Positions 37,232-46,733 of a stretch of 64,000 nt of DNA are shown piece after piece; position 1 is the stretch's first letter, and every line of letters starts with the position of its first letter. The notes under the pieces are model-generated. The model did no database searches. It was not told the origin of the DNA and saw only the letters and a program-made list of their open reading frames with translations. The DNA is from Rhodococcus koreensis (lineage in GTDB: Bacteria; Actinomycetota; Actinomycetes; Mycobacteriales; Mycobacteriaceae): positions 620,001 to 684,000 of the forward strand of contig NZ_FNSV01000005.1 of the NCBI RefSeq assembly GCF_900105905.1, read 5' to 3'. Made by a program: the position numbers and the translations under genes.

Positions 37232-37679
37232 ACAGATATAGATCGGCGACGGCACCGATCGCCTCCCAGTCCGTGGTGCGGGGGTGGATGCGCCCCGGGT
37301 AGGCGGCGGCAAACGTGCGCGCCAGTGTCACGGTCAGACCGCCGACGAGGTCCGGGACGCGGGCGAGGGTGTCGGTGGCGAGGATCCGGTCGAGTGGTCG
37401 GTGCGCGGCGAGTTGATCCAGGATCCGGTCGAGATCGAGTGGAATGTCCAGGGTGCGGTACCGGCGGATACTCGCCTGCAGCCCGGTGGTGATCGGCAGG
37501 TCGGCCGGTTCGATGATGTATCGGCCGTGGGCGGCAGCCGAAGCCTGTGCCGCCAGCAGCAGATGAAAGAGCACGCGGGTGACCAGGTCACTGAAGCGCG
37601 GCAGATCATTGCCGTCGACCTCGAGGTGCGCGGCGAGCCGACACAGGCAGTGAAACTGGGACACCGTCATCACGGTCAT
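37230..37679 (-). CDS. DUF1931-family protein (histone-fold-like)
   Basis: A 149-residue protein. MTVSQFHCLCRLAAHLEVDG, DLVTRVLFHLLLAAQASAAA, YIIEPADLPITTGLQASIRR and VPDLVGGLTVTLARTFAAAY match DUF1931, a bacterial family with a doubled histone fold of unknown role. Length is usual for the family. No partner gene adjoins it. Confidence 0.85.
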   Translation of the reverse strand: MTVMTVSQFHCLCRLAAHLEVDGNDLPRFSDLVTRVLFHLLLAAQASAAAHGRYIIEPADLPITTGLQASIRRYRTLDIPLDLDRILDQLAAHRPLDRILATDTLARVPDLVGGLTVTLARTFAAAYPGRIHPRTTDWEAIGAVADLYL

Positions 37680-38199
37680 TACCGGTCACCCCGTTTCGAC
37701 ATTACGAGCAGCGCGAGTTCACCCATCCCGGGGCGTCCATCTCCGGGGGACCCTTTCGAAATCAGTCACGCCTGCAGATCATTCGATAGTGCCTGCGGCA
37801 CCGGGTGCTCCGCCACCATGGCCGGTCAGCACCGCTGGGCAGGCGACAAATGAGATAGCGGCGCGGGTAACACGGCTCCGCCATCGCGGCCGCCGACATC
37901 GACGTGGCTCGATGAGCATCCCCTGGCCCGAGTGCCCCACCGCGTCCCAACCCGGATCCGGATCCGAATCCGCGGGGCCGCGCGTCTCGACACGTTCGCC
38001 ACGGCACGAAGCATCTCGTTGCACACCGGGAAAGATCGAGGATCGCGGCCATGTTCGCCGCCGCTCACGACGACGACCGAGCGGCCTCCGAAACGGGACC
38101 GGCCTCGCCACCGAGAGGACCGGGCATCTGACGGTGATCGCCGGCGGCAACACCGACACGAAGGAGACACGATGACGAACGCGCTCGTGCCGCCGCGGC
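37680..38199. other. Gene-free stretch
   Basis: No frame on either strand shows a recognisable protein. The last bases may be the decayed upstream part of the hydrolase fragment that follows. Confidence 0.4.
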
Positions 38200-38410
38200 T
38201 GCGGTCACTGTTCCCACGATGCTCGTTCGTGGCAAGCAATCCCATGTGGTCAGCGAAGAAGGCGCCAAGGAGCTGCTCGAGCTGATCCCGACCGCCAAGC
38301 TGATCGACGTCACCGGGGCCGGCCATATGGTCGCCGGCGACGACAACGATGTCTTCAGTGGCGGATTGAAGGGCTTTCTCGACGAAGACGTTGTCGAAGT
38401 GCGCTACTGA
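38200..38410 (+). pseudogene. C-terminal fragment of an alpha/beta hydrolase
   Basis: LVRGKQSHVVSEEGAKELLE, LIPTAKLIDVTGAGHMVAGD and DNDVFSGGLKGFLDE are the end of an alpha/beta hydrolase, with the catalytic His in GAGHM. The N-terminal two thirds are absent. Confidence 0.65.
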
Positions 38411-38682
38411 CGCGGTCGAGGCCTCGGACGCAACCGGTCAAGGGCTCAGCTCGGATCTGCATCGGTGTCGGTTGCAGCGGCGAACCGGCTTCGGCTCCGA
38501 AACCGGTCGCCGTCCGACCGATCCTTTCGTAGGCGATCAGATTGGGTCTTGGTCGTTAATGCTGCACTGTCAGAACATTTCTCGAATCTGACGAGCGGCG
38601 CGATCGTCGCCGCTCAGGGCGGGAGGGGGCGTGGGCGACCGAACTGCAGCAGACCCCCGGATGGGGACCAAAAATGAAGCCG
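38411..38682. other. Gene-free stretch
   Basis: Short convergent gap of 270 bases without recognisable genes, repeats or terminator. Confidence 0.35.
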
Positions 38683-39021
38683 TCAGATTCGCGGTTCACA
38701 GGTGCGCGGCATGGGGAACAGGGCGATTGCGGAGACGGTGATACCCGCGGCGCCGGCAACGACACCCAGGAGGGCCCGCAACGATGCCGCCTCGTCGTCC
38801 GCTACCGCGGACCGCGACGTGGCGACGGCGCCGCAGACCACCGCGGCCACCCCCAAGAGGAAGCCGAGTCCGGCCACCCAGAACGACGCCACGGACAGCG
38901 CCCCGAGGGCGATCGACACGGCGGGCAACCGCGACCCACGTTGCTTCCGTATCCCGTTGTCGTCGAGGGAGGGACACATGCGGTGGTCGGCACTGGGGCT
39001 GTCGGGGACGGCGGCGGTCAT
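38683..39021 (-). CDS. Small membrane protein (DUF4190-like)
   Basis: A 112-residue protein with two to three helices (LPAVSIALGALSVASFWVAG, LGFLLGVAAVVCGAVATSRS, LLGVVAGAAGITVSAIALF). The pattern resembles DUF4190-type membrane proteins. AGGAGGATC directly precedes the ATG at 39021. The CIRCE element at 39201 lies 180 bases upstream and is the only regulatory site near it. Confidence 0.65.
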   Translation of the reverse strand: MTAAVPDSPSADHRMCPSLDDNGIRKQRGSRLPAVSIALGALSVASFWVAGLGFLLGVAAVVCGAVATSRSAVADDEAASLRALLGVVAGAAGITVSAIALFPMPRTCEPRI

Positions 39022-39200
39022 GATCCTCCTTCGTACGGTTGACGAGTCGGGTCGACGGGAACAAATCGGTTTGACGAGACCGGAAGCGTCTTCGGGAACT
39101 GTTCGGGCGCAACGGGAGCGGTGTGGTCGAGGCCGTTTCGGTGGTCGATGGTTGCGACTCGGTCGTGGGTCTCCGCTTGTGACGTAGACCCCACACGAAT

Positions 39201-39227
39201 TTAGCACTCGCGTTGTGGGAGTGCTAA
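39201..39227. promoter_or_regulatory. Perfect CIRCE element (HrcA operator) without a chaperone gene
   Basis: TTAGCACTC-N9-GAGTGCTAA matches the CIRCE consensus with no mismatch. HrcA binds this site before groES, groEL and hrcA-dnaJ in Gram-positive bacteria. No chaperone gene is in the window; the nearest gene in either direction is a small membrane protein 180 bases to the left. TTGCTAA at 39234 also recalls the ArsR-type half-site. Confidence 0.88.
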
Positions 39228-39508
39228 CTCCTTTTGCTAAGTAATTTCATGACGCCGCCGCCCGCTGCGTAGGTGCGTCGACCGCCTACTCATTGGCTGG
39301 GGACATTCGCCCAGGCCCGAAGGGTGGACGGTGCTCGATTGTCGAGCGAAGGGCTCTGTGTTGCCTGTGGGCGAGGCGGGCCCACGACGTCGGTGAGAGC
39401 GAATGCCGATCCATGTCAATTGCAGCCGTCGGGCCCATGTTGCGAACCGGTTGATGGGCTGGCGAAGCATCGGCTAGAGGGCACCCGTGTTCCGGAACGA
39501 CGCGCCGA
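39228..39508. other. Gene-free stretch
   Basis: About 280 bases between the CIRCE site and the end of the LuxR-type gene; no gene or repeat seen. Confidence 0.35.
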
Positions 39509-41341
39509 TCAGGGCTGATCGTTTCGGGTTTGCCCGACGACCCAGGCGGCGATCTGTGCGCGTGAGGTGAACCCGAGCTTGGCGAGGACGTGCTCGACGT
39601 GTCCCTGCGCGGTGCGCGGCGAAATCACCAGCCGGTCGGCGATGGCCCCGTTCGTCAGGCCCTGGGCGACCAGGTCGGCCACCTGCCGCTCGCGCCGAGT
39701 CAGGATGGTCGCCGCGTCGACCCGGGGCAGCGGTGCGGTCCGTGGTTCCTCGTCGAGGGCGAGGGCGTCGGCGAGGCTCAGGGCCTGCCCGCGGCGGATC
39801 TCCGCCTCGAACGCGCGATCACCGAGCGCCCGGCGCGTCCGTCGCTCACATTCCTCGTGGTGGTGCCGCAGGTGGGGGACGGTGACGGTGGGGTTTCCGA
39901 TGGCCTGCGACAGTGCCTCGGCGGCGCCCAGCAACATGGCAGATCGCCGTGCCTGCTGTTCGCGTGCCGCGATCCAGGCCAGGGCGTCCATACACAGGGC
40001 AGAGCTGAGCGGGACATTGGAGCGGCGGGACAAGCGCAGGCTCTGCTCGAACAGCCCGGTCGCCCGCCGTGGTTCGTTCTGCCACACCACCAGCCCGAGT
40101 GCCCACAGCGAGTAGGCGCGCTGCACCGATTCGCCGTGGAGTTCGGTGATCGCGAGGACCTCCTCGATCTGCGAGATCGCCCGCGGCGTGTCCCCGAGGA
40201 GCGCGGTGGCCAGACCGAGCGCGGTCAGGCCTTCGACCTCCCGGCGGAGGTCGAAGGCCGTACGGAATGCTGCGACAGCGGCGTCGAGGGAGGTGACCGC
40301 GCGGTCCAGGTCGCCGCTGTGCAGCGCCAGGAGCCCGTCGGCCTGGTCGACGAGGGCACGTGTGGTGCTGCCGTCGCCCACCGCCTCGGCGAGCATCCGG
40401 CCCTCCTCGACCAGAGCCGTCGCCGCCGGTAGGTCGCCCTGCACCCCGGCCAACACGCTGTCGGCGCACAGGGCATCGACCCGGTGCGTCGTCGGGGTGC
40501 CGCTGTGGTGGGCCAGCACGCGGTCCAACCAGTACCGGCCCTCGCCGGACATCCCGCGGGCGAGCACGACCAGATTCAGGGCAGCCGCCAGCCGCAGACC
40601 GTGCTCCGACTCGGCGGGCTCGGTCAGGCAGAACCGTAGAGCCTCACGCAGATTCCGGTGTTCGCGCTCGAGGCGGGCGATCCACCCCAATTGGTTCGGG
40701 CCGATCCATTCCGCCTCCGCACGCAGCACCAGTTGCTCGTACCAGTCGCGGTGCCGCCGTCGCAGGGCCGCGGACTCGCCGGTGTCCTGCAGCTTTTCCC
40801 GCCCGTATTCGCGCAGGGTCTCGAGCATTCGGTACCGCACCGCAGTGCCCGGCTCCTCCCGGATCAGGATCGACTTGTCCACCAGCGAGGTAATCACGTC
40901 GAGCATAGTCTCGGGCTCGGGGTCTGCGGCGCAGATCGTTTCGGCGGCATCGAGCTCGAACCCGCCGGCAAACACCGACAGCCGTGCCCACAGCCGCGCC
41001 TCCTCCGGCTCGCACAGGTCATAGCTCCAGTCCACGGACAGGCGCAGCGTCTGCTGCCGTGTCGGGACGCCTCAACGGCCCCCGGCCAGCAGCCGATACC
41101 GGTCGCTCAGCCGATCGAGGATGTCCGCGGCAGAGATCGCCCGCAGCCGCGCGGCCGCTAACTCGATCGGTAACGGCAGTCCGTCGAGCTGCTGACAGAT
41201 CCGGGTGACCGTGACTCGGTTGTCCTCGGTGAGCTCGAATTCGGGTACCGCGGCGACCGCTCTCTGCACGAACAGGGTCACCGCGTCATAGCTGGGCAGC
41301 CCCCGCAGCGGCGGCTGCCGGCTCGGGACCGACAGCGGTGG
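39509..41341 (-). pseudogene. LuxR-type ATPase regulator, stopped by a TGA and cut by an IS3 element
   Basis: The C-terminal part of a large AfsR/MalT-like regulator: the end of the NTPase region (RICQQLDGLPLPIELAAARL, ILDRLSDRYRLLAGG), a winged helix and TPR-like repeats, and a LuxR HTH (LTRRERQVADLVAQGLTNGA, LVISPRTAQGHVEHVLAKLG) at the C-terminus. The TGA at 41072-41074 sits where CGA (Arg) is expected in GGR-R-GVPTRQQTLRLS; the frame continues unchanged behind it. At 41342 the gene meets the end of an IS3 element, and the ATP-binding N-terminus is missing. A GTG at 41035 could give a 508-residue protein without the NTPase. Confidence 0.8.
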
Positions 41342-41381
41342 TGAGGTTCCCCCCGAACGGTGGACAAGGGGGTTGCGTGCC

Positions 41382-42299
41382 TCAGGCGACTCCCACCTGA
41401 AGCAACTTCTCGTAGCTGTCGGGACTGTGCATCCCCACCGTAGAGTTCCGTCGAACAGTGTTGTAGAAGACAATCCAGTTGTCAACGCCAGCAACGAGAT
41501 CAGCCTTCGTTGCATAGACGTGCCGATAGTATTCTTCATGCTTGAAGATCGACCAAAACGATTCGGATGGACTGTTGTCCCAACAAATCCCGGTCGCACC
41601 CATCGACCGACGCAACCCGTGCTGCACACACGACGCCGCGGTCAGGTGGGCAGTGTATTCCCCACCCCGGTCCGAATGCAGGATCGTCTCGCGATACCGC
41701 CCACCGCGCGTGGCCACGGCTCGATCGATGGCGGTGGTGACCATCTCGGCGCTGATGTGATTAGCAATGCTGTATCCCAACACCTTCCGTGAATGACCGT
41801 CCCGGATCGCACACAAGAACATGTCCCCCTCACCGCACGTGAGGTAGGTGATGTCGGTAAACCAGACCGCATCGAGCCGGCCCCGATCGAAGTGCCGCTC
41901 GATCAGATCCGGCGGGAACGACGCCTGCGGATCGACCACCGTGGTCTTGACCTTGAACGTGCGCGGGCTGATGCCCTCCACACCGAGCGAGGCCATGATC
42001 TTGGCCACGGTCTTGGCGTTCACCACCTCACCACGCGCCCGCAACTCGGCCGTGACCCGCGGCGACCCGTAGGTACCCTTCGATTCCCGGTGGATCTCGA
42101 CGATCTTGACTTCGAGGTCGGCGCGACGCTGTTGCCTCGGCGTCAACACCGTGGCGACTCTGCGCTTGACGTACTGGTAGTAGCCCGATGTGGACACCTC
42201 CAGCAGTCTCGCCATCCGCAGGATCGAGAACCGTTCACCTTCCGGCGCGGCGGTGCCGGCGGTCTCTTCGATGTTGTCGGGGCCGGCGTACTTGGCCAT
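41382..42299 (-). CDS. IS3 transposase OrfB (integrase core)
   Basis: A 305-residue DDE integrase. YGSPRVTAELRARGEVVNAK is the HTH_21 region; the catalytic triad is in VWFTDITYL, LHSDRGGEYT and SPSESFWSIFKHEE. The start ATG at 42299 overlaps the orfA stop (TGATG), allowing re-initiation or a programmed shift to the OrfAB fusion. Intact, so this copy may still be active. Confidence 0.92.
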   Translation of the reverse strand: MAKYAGPDNIEETAGTAAPEGERFSILRMARLLEVSTSGYYQYVKRRVATVLTPRQQRRADLEVKIVEIHRESKGTYGSPRVTAELRARGEVVNAKTVAKIMASLGVEGISPRTFKVKTTVVDPQASFPPDLIERHFDRGRLDAVWFTDITYLTCGEGDMFLCAIRDGHSRKVLGYSIANHISAEMVTTAIDRAVATRGGRYRETILHSDRGGEYTAHLTAASCVQHGLRRSMGATGICWDNSPSESFWSIFKHEEYYRHVYATKADLVAGVDNWIVFYNTVRRNSTVGMHSPDSYEKLLQVGVA

Positions 42300-42622
42300 C
42301 AGATCGAACCGGGTCGGTTCTTCTGCATCGCGGCAAAGTACGCCGAAGCTTTTACCAGGAAAGCGTTGTCCTTCTCGAGTTCGCTTACCTGCCTTCGCAA
42401 TCGGAGTAGCTCGGCGTGTTCGGCCGCGTCCAAAGGCTTCTCTCCGTGGGACTCTGCGGCGGCGATTCTGCGCCGCTCGAGTTTGACCCATTCACCCAAC
42501 AGACTCTCGTTGAGGCCGAGTTCTCGGGCGACCTCTGCGATGGTGCGACCGGAGTCGATCACCCGGTGGGCAGCCTCGACCTTGTACTCGGTCGTGAACG
42601 ACCGACGCTTGCGAGGGGGCAT
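42299..42622 (-). CDS. IS3 transposase OrfA
   Basis: A 107-residue HTH protein: SFTTEYKVEAAHRVIDSGRT and IAEVARELGLNESLLGEWVK, then a leucine-zipper stretch AEHAELLRLRRQVSELEKDN. This is the usual DNA-binding and multimerisation half of an IS3 transposase. Confidence 0.9.
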   Translation of the reverse strand: MPPRKRRSFTTEYKVEAAHRVIDSGRTIAEVARELGLNESLLGEWVKLERRRIAAAESHGEKPLDAAEHAELLRLRRQVSELEKDNAFLVKASAYFAAMQKNRPGSI

Positions 42623-42722
42623 ACGGACATCCTTCCAGCGGGACCGGTGTCCCGCCAAGTCGGTGTCCACTTTCCGGGGAGAACCTCAAACGGCGTTCCC
42701 CCCGAGATGTGGACACCCATCT

Positions 42723-43618
42723 TTATGCGGCGGTGGCCAGCGTAGCCGATCGCCGTTCGAACTCGACCCGGCAGATCTGGCTCAGGCTCGAATGCCTCCT
42801 TCTGGTGTTGTACCGCGTGATCCAACGGAAGACCGCGGCGCGTGCCTCACCCGCACTGTTCCAGCGCTTCCGGCCCTGCAGCGTCTCCCGTTTCAGCGTC
42901 GCGTTCAGCGACTCGGCAGCCGCGTTGTCCGCCGACGTTCCGACCGCGCCCCGCGATGTCGTCACCCCCAACTCGCGACAGAGGTCGGCGAACTCGGCCG
43001 ATGCATACTGAGATCCGTTGTCAGAGTGGAAAATTGCCCCATCGAGCCCGGCGGCGCCGCGACAGGCCGCCGCCGCCCGCAACGCATCGGTGACCAACTC
43101 GGTACGCATGTGATCGGCGATCGACCACCCCGCCAACCGGCGCGAGCCCAGGTCCATCACCGTCGCCAGATACAGAAATTCACCGTCACCCACCGGGAGG
43201 TAGGTGATGTCGCCGACGTATTTGGTGTTCGGGGCGCTCGCGGTGAAATCCCGCCGGATCAGGTCCGGAACCGGGGCCGCATCCGGGGCGGGGATAGTGT
43301 GCGGACCGGTTTGCGCAGATGCACCCCGACGATCCGGTGCTCACGCATCACCCGCTCGACCCGCTTGTGATTGACCTCGATCCCGGCATCGCGCAGTTCA
43401 GCGGTCACCCGCGGGGCCCCGTAGGTGCCGTCGGAATCGGCATGGATGGTGCGGATCCGCGCCGCCAGCTCCTGATCGGAGTGGGCGCGGGCGGCCCGGG
43501 CCGGCGCGGAGGCCCGCCACCGGTAGAAACCCGAGCGGGAGACCTCGAGGATCTGGCACAGCCACTTCACCGGAAAGGTGTCGCAGTGGTCGTCAACGAA
43601 TTGGAAGTGGCTGCTCAC
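42723..43618 (-). pseudogene. IS3 element B OrfB, broken by a frameshift
   Basis: From a GTG overlapping the orfA stop (GTGA) the frame reads FQFVDDHCDTFPVKWLCQIL and YGAPRVTAELRDAGIEVNHK. It leaves frame at KPVRTLSPP, near 43300, where an extra AC separates it from TIPAPDAAPVPDLIRRDF. The core continues in the new frame: VGDITYLPVGDGE, IFHSDNGSQYAS, ADNAAAESLNATLKRE. Not functional as it stands. Confidence 0.82.
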
Positions 43619-43953
43619 CAAGACGTCTCGCCCGCGAAATACTTTGCTGCCCTCCGCAGGATCTCCCGCTCGGTTTCGAGCTTCCGGATTTGGGCCTTGA
43701 GCTGCCTGTTCTCTTCCTCCAACACGGACTCGGACGATACCGCGCCCGGCGATACCGCCCGCTCCGCCCCGCCGGACCGGAGCTCGGCCGTGGAGGTACC
43801 GGTGCGTTTGCGTTCGGCCCGCACCCAGTTGCGCAGGGTCTCGCGGCTGACTCCCAGGTCGTTGCCGATGCCCTCGAACGTGTGGCTTGGATCGGACAGG
43901 TACAACGCGACTGCATCGGCCTTGAACTCCGCCGAGTACGCCTTCATGACCAT
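43615..43953 (-). CDS. IS3 element B OrfA
   Basis: A 112-residue OrfA: KAYSAEFKADAVALYLSDPS, IGNDLGVSRETLRNWVRAER, then the zipper EEENRQLKAQIRKLETEREI. The stop overlaps the orfB GTG. Confidence 0.88.
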   Translation of the reverse strand: MVMKAYSAEFKADAVALYLSDPSHTFEGIGNDLGVSRETLRNWVRAERKRTGTSTAELRSGGAERAVSPGAVSSESVLEEENRQLKAQIRKLETEREILRRAAKYFAGETSW

Positions 43954-44304
43954 CAGTGAATCTCTTCCTCTGGACCTTCACGATCCAGTGTTCACGACGT
44001 CCACACTCGAGGGGGAACCCCCAACAGTCATGTCACCCCCGCGACTTCGACACTGTGCACCCAGGATGCCACAACCCGCGCGGCCGTGGTGGCCCACACA
44101 AGCGCGCCGAGCCGTTCCAACCCGGACCCGGGTCGCTCCGGCACCTTCCGTCTCCTCCGCATCAGCGCTCAGAAAATGAGGGACGCTCGCCTCTCGATTC
44201 TCACGCAGGACCATCCAAGCGATGGCTGACGGTAGCAAACGGGATACGTGTCGCGGCATGCGGTTTCGGCCGAAAATCGTGACCTCGGCCCGGTCGCCGG
44301 ACCG

Positions 44305-44496
44305 CTACTTGTCGGTGCCGAGTGCGGACTCGGCGGTGGGCGGGGCCGGGTGGTCGTGGACCACGTGCTCCCACCAGGAATCGAGCGGGCTGGGTTCGGG
44401 CCACACGATCGCCTCGTCGGCGACCGGCGCCGCGCTTTCGCCCGGTTGGCTCGCTGCGGTGCCGATGGAGTCGTTCCAACTGTCGGTCTCAGACAT
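44305..44496 (-). CDS. Hypothetical 63-residue acidic protein
   Basis: Starts 21 bases behind the ANTAR gene (MSETDSWNDSIGTAASQPGE). Rich in Ser, Ala, Pro and Glu with several Trp, no domain recognised. It probably shares the ANTAR transcript. Confidence 0.45.
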   Translation of the reverse strand: MSETDSWNDSIGTAASQPGESAAPVADEAIVWPEPSPLDSWWEHVVHDHPAPPTAESALGTDK

Positions 44497-44517
44497 GATC
44501 GTGCGCATCCTGTCGCG

Positions 44518-44874
44518 TCAGCTCGCGTGCGCGTGGCGGCGTGGGGGAAGCTGGGTGATCAGCTGTTCCCATTCGTCGAATCGGACGGCGTCGGACCGGC
44601 GACGCCGGGGTGTGGGTCCTGCGGTGAGGTCGACCAGACTCCGGGCCGCGCCGATCACGGTCAGGTGATGGCGACGGGATACGTCGAGGAGTTCGTCGAA
44701 CGCCTGGGCGTCGCTGCAGCCGCGGGCGGCGATCAGGATTCCCTTCGCGGTGGCGAGGAGTTCGCGACCGTCGGGCCGCCGGCGGGGAATCAGGCGCGTC
44801 GGGCCGGGAACCGGTGTGAGGGGTGGTTCGGTGGTGTCCTCGATCATGGGGCGTGGTTCTTCGCTCTCGTGCAT
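44518..44874 (-). CDS. ANTAR-domain protein
   Basis: A 118-residue protein. ELLATAKGILIAARGCSDAQ and AFDELLDVSRRHHLTVIGAA form the three-helix ANTAR fold (about residues 45-95) that binds paired hairpins in nascent RNA and prevents termination. There is no receiver or GAF domain, so the input is unknown. The start is ambiguous: ATG at 44874 or 44847, with a TTG further up. A 29-base tandem repeat overlaps the 5' end and would duplicate the candidate start. Confidence 0.75.
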   Translation of the reverse strand: MHESEEPRPMIEDTTEPPLTPVPGPTRLIPRRRPDGRELLATAKGILIAARGCSDAQAFDELLDVSRRHHLTVIGAARSLVDLTAGPTPRRRRSDAVRFDEWEQLITQLPPRRHAHAS

Positions 44875-44919
44875 CGGCCGGGACCCGGTCCTTCGCTCTC
44901 GTGCATCGGCCGGGACCCG
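44859..44919. repeat. Tandem repeat, 29 bp twice
   Basis: The 29 bases beginning CTTCGCTCTCGTGCATCGGC occur at 44859-44887 and again at 44891-44919. The unit contains the candidate ATG of the ANTAR gene, so the duplication doubles its start region. Confidence 0.85.
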
Positions 44920-45217
44920 CCGGTGTGCGGACAAACCCCCGTGGGACGAACAATGTGAGTCATGTCACTGCCGATGCCAGATCAGTTCTAGCACACGCCG
45001 CGCGCCGGCCGTCTACACAAACGTCCAGGTAAGGGCGCCCATCCGCGCAGGTGGCGCGGGCGGTGGTGGTGCTGTAGAACGGAAACAGCGAGACGGGTTT
45101 GTGATCTGAACCACATCTAAACGTTATATTGCGAAACGACTACATCGACTTGACCATCAGTTTCGGGGGAACGGATCCGCGCAGGTGGATCCGGTTTCGG
45201 GAACGGTAAGGACACAC

Positions 45218-46672
45218 ATGTTGTTGCCGATGGCACCGACCGATTCACTGTTTCTGCTCGGCGAGTCCCGCGAGCATCCGATGCACGTCGGCGGCCTGGC
45301 GGTGTTCACCCCACCGGAGGGCGCCTCGGCGGCAGATGTGCGCGCGATGTTCGACGCGGCCCTTCTCGGTGACCAGGTGGCAACACCCTTCCGTAAGCGG
45401 GCCCGCCGTTCGCTGACCTCGCTCGGCCAGTGGGGCTGGGACACCCTCCCGCACCATGAGGTGGATCTGGAACACCACGTGCGCCGCGATGCCCTGCCCC
45501 AGCCGGCCGGAATGACCGAACTGATGACCCTGGTGTCTCGACTGCACGGCACCCTGCTCGACCGCAGCCGCCCCCTGTGGGAGATGCACCTGATCGAGGG
45601 ACTCGCCGACGGCCGCTACGCGATCTACACCAAGATCCACCACGCCCTCGCCGACGGGGCGTCGTCGATGAGGCTGCTGCGCGAGAGCATGAGCGAGGAC
45701 CCGCACCGGCAGAACATGCCCGCCCCCTGGCAACCCCACCATCGGTTGACTGTCGTCCCTGCACCGACCGGGGGCACGGACACTCAGGGCGGGTCGACGC
45801 TCCCGGGACTGGCGACGCTGCCGGGACTGGCGACGCTGCCGGGACTGGCGTGGGGCGCCGCCCGCGCCGCGGTCGGCGAGGTGGCCGGGTTGGTGCCCGC
45901 GGCGGTGGAAACCGTGGATCGGGCCCGACGCGGCACGGGCGGTGCGCTGTCGCTGACCGCACCGCACACCCTGTTCAACGTGCCGATCAGCGGAGCCCGG
46001 CACGTCGCCGCCCGGTCCTTCCCCCTCGAACGGATCCGCCTGCTGGCCAAGCACGCCGACGCCACCATCAACGACATCGTGCTGACGATGTGCGCGGGCA
46101 CCCTCCGGGCCTACCTGCACACCCGCGACGCGTTGCCGGACAACCCGCTGATCGCGATGGTCCCGGTCTCGTTGCGCGCGCCGGACACCGGGACCGGTGA
46201 CCGCACTCCCGGAGGCAACCGGGTGGGCGTGCTCATGTGCAACCTGGCCACCCACCTTCCCGACCCCGCGCACCGCCTCGAGACCGTGCGCAACTGCATG
46301 AACGAGGGCAAGGCCGCCCTGCAGGCGATGAGCCCCGCCCAGGTGCTCGCGATGAGCGCCCTCGGCGCCGCCCCGCTCGGAGTCGAGATGTTCCTCGGCC
46401 GACGGGGGCCGCTGCGGCCACCGTTCAACGTCGTCATCTCCAACGTCGCCGGCCCGCGAACCCCGTTGTACTGGAACGGGGCCCGACTCGACACCCTCTA
46501 CCCGCTCTCGATCCCCACCACCGGGCAGGCACTCAACATCACCTGCACCAGCAGCGACGACCAGATCGTCTTCGGCCTCACCGGCTGCCGCCGCACCGTC
46601 CCGGATCTGCACCCCATGCTCGACCACCTCGACGCCGAACTCGACCTCCTCGAGACCGCCGTCGGACTCTGA
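45218..46672 (+). CDS. Wax ester synthase / diacylglycerol acyltransferase (WS/DGAT)
   Basis: A 484-residue acyltransferase that joins acyl-CoA to a long-chain alcohol or diacylglycerol to make storage lipid. The catalytic HHALADG lies at 141-147 (HHxxxDG); PLWEMHLIEGL, FNVVISNVAGPRTPLYWNGA and the PLSIP region are family blocks. AAGGA precedes the ATG at 45218. Three tandem TLPGLA repeats (18 bp each) form the linker at about 194-211. Rhodococci have many such genes; some are induced in dormancy. A small protein follows. A 130-bp copy of its 3' part lies at 51535. Confidence 0.93.
   Translation: MLLPMAPTDSLFLLGESREHPMHVGGLAVFTPPEGASAADVRAMFDAALLGDQVATPFRKRARRSLTSLGQWGWDTLPHHEVDLEHHVRRDALPQPAGMTELMTLVSRLHGTLLDRSRPLWEMHLIEGLADGRYAIYTKIHHALADGASSMRLLRESMSEDPHRQNMPAPWQPHHRLTVVPAPTGGTDTQGGSTLPGLATLPGLATLPGLAWGAARAAVGEVAGLVPAAVETVDRARRGTGGALSLTAPHTLFNVPISGARHVAARSFPLERIRLLAKHADATINDIVLTMCAGTLRAYLHTRDALPDNPLIAMVPVSLRAPDTGTGDRTPGGNRVGVLMCNLATHLPDPAHRLETVRNCMNEGKAALQAMSPAQVLAMSALGAAPLGVEMFLGRRGPLRPPFNVVISNVAGPRTPLYWNGARLDTLYPLSIPTTGQALNITCTSSDDQIVFGLTGCRRTVPDLHPMLDHLDAELDLLETAVGL
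45797..45850 (+). repeat. In-frame tandem repeat, three 18-bp units
   Basis: ACGCTGCCGGGACTGGCG is repeated three times (one base differs in the first) and encodes TLPGLA x3 in the WS/DGAT linker. The number of units is likely to vary between strains. Confidence 0.85.
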
Positions 46673-46733
46673 CCCCACGCCCCACCCGCACAGAAACTTC
46701 CCCCACCTCGGAACGAAGACAGGAACTCTCCCG

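Larger units (their letters stand above)
41342..42688 (-). mobile_element. IS3-family insertion sequence A
   Basis: About 1347 bp, bounded by imperfect terminal inverted repeats: TGAGGTTCCCCCCG on the left and the matching GAACCTCA end on the right, with GTGGACA inside each. It carries orfA and orfB for the transposase, both intact. No clear target duplication is seen, since the right end touches element B. It lies in the LuxR-type gene. Confidence 0.85.
42695..44018 (-). mobile_element. IS3-family insertion sequence B, adjacent to A
   Basis: About 1.32 kb with terminal repeats GTTCCCCCCGAGATGTGGAC (left) and, on the complement of the right end, GTTCCCCCTCGAGTGTGGAC. It belongs to a different IS3 group from element A but has the same orientation, with only about six bases between them. 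Its orfB is broken. Confidence 0.8.

Noticed and set aside
44859..44919. CRISPR-like repeat
   Set aside because: Only two copies with a 3-base gap; it is a tandem duplication. No repeat-spacer array or cas gene occurs in the window.
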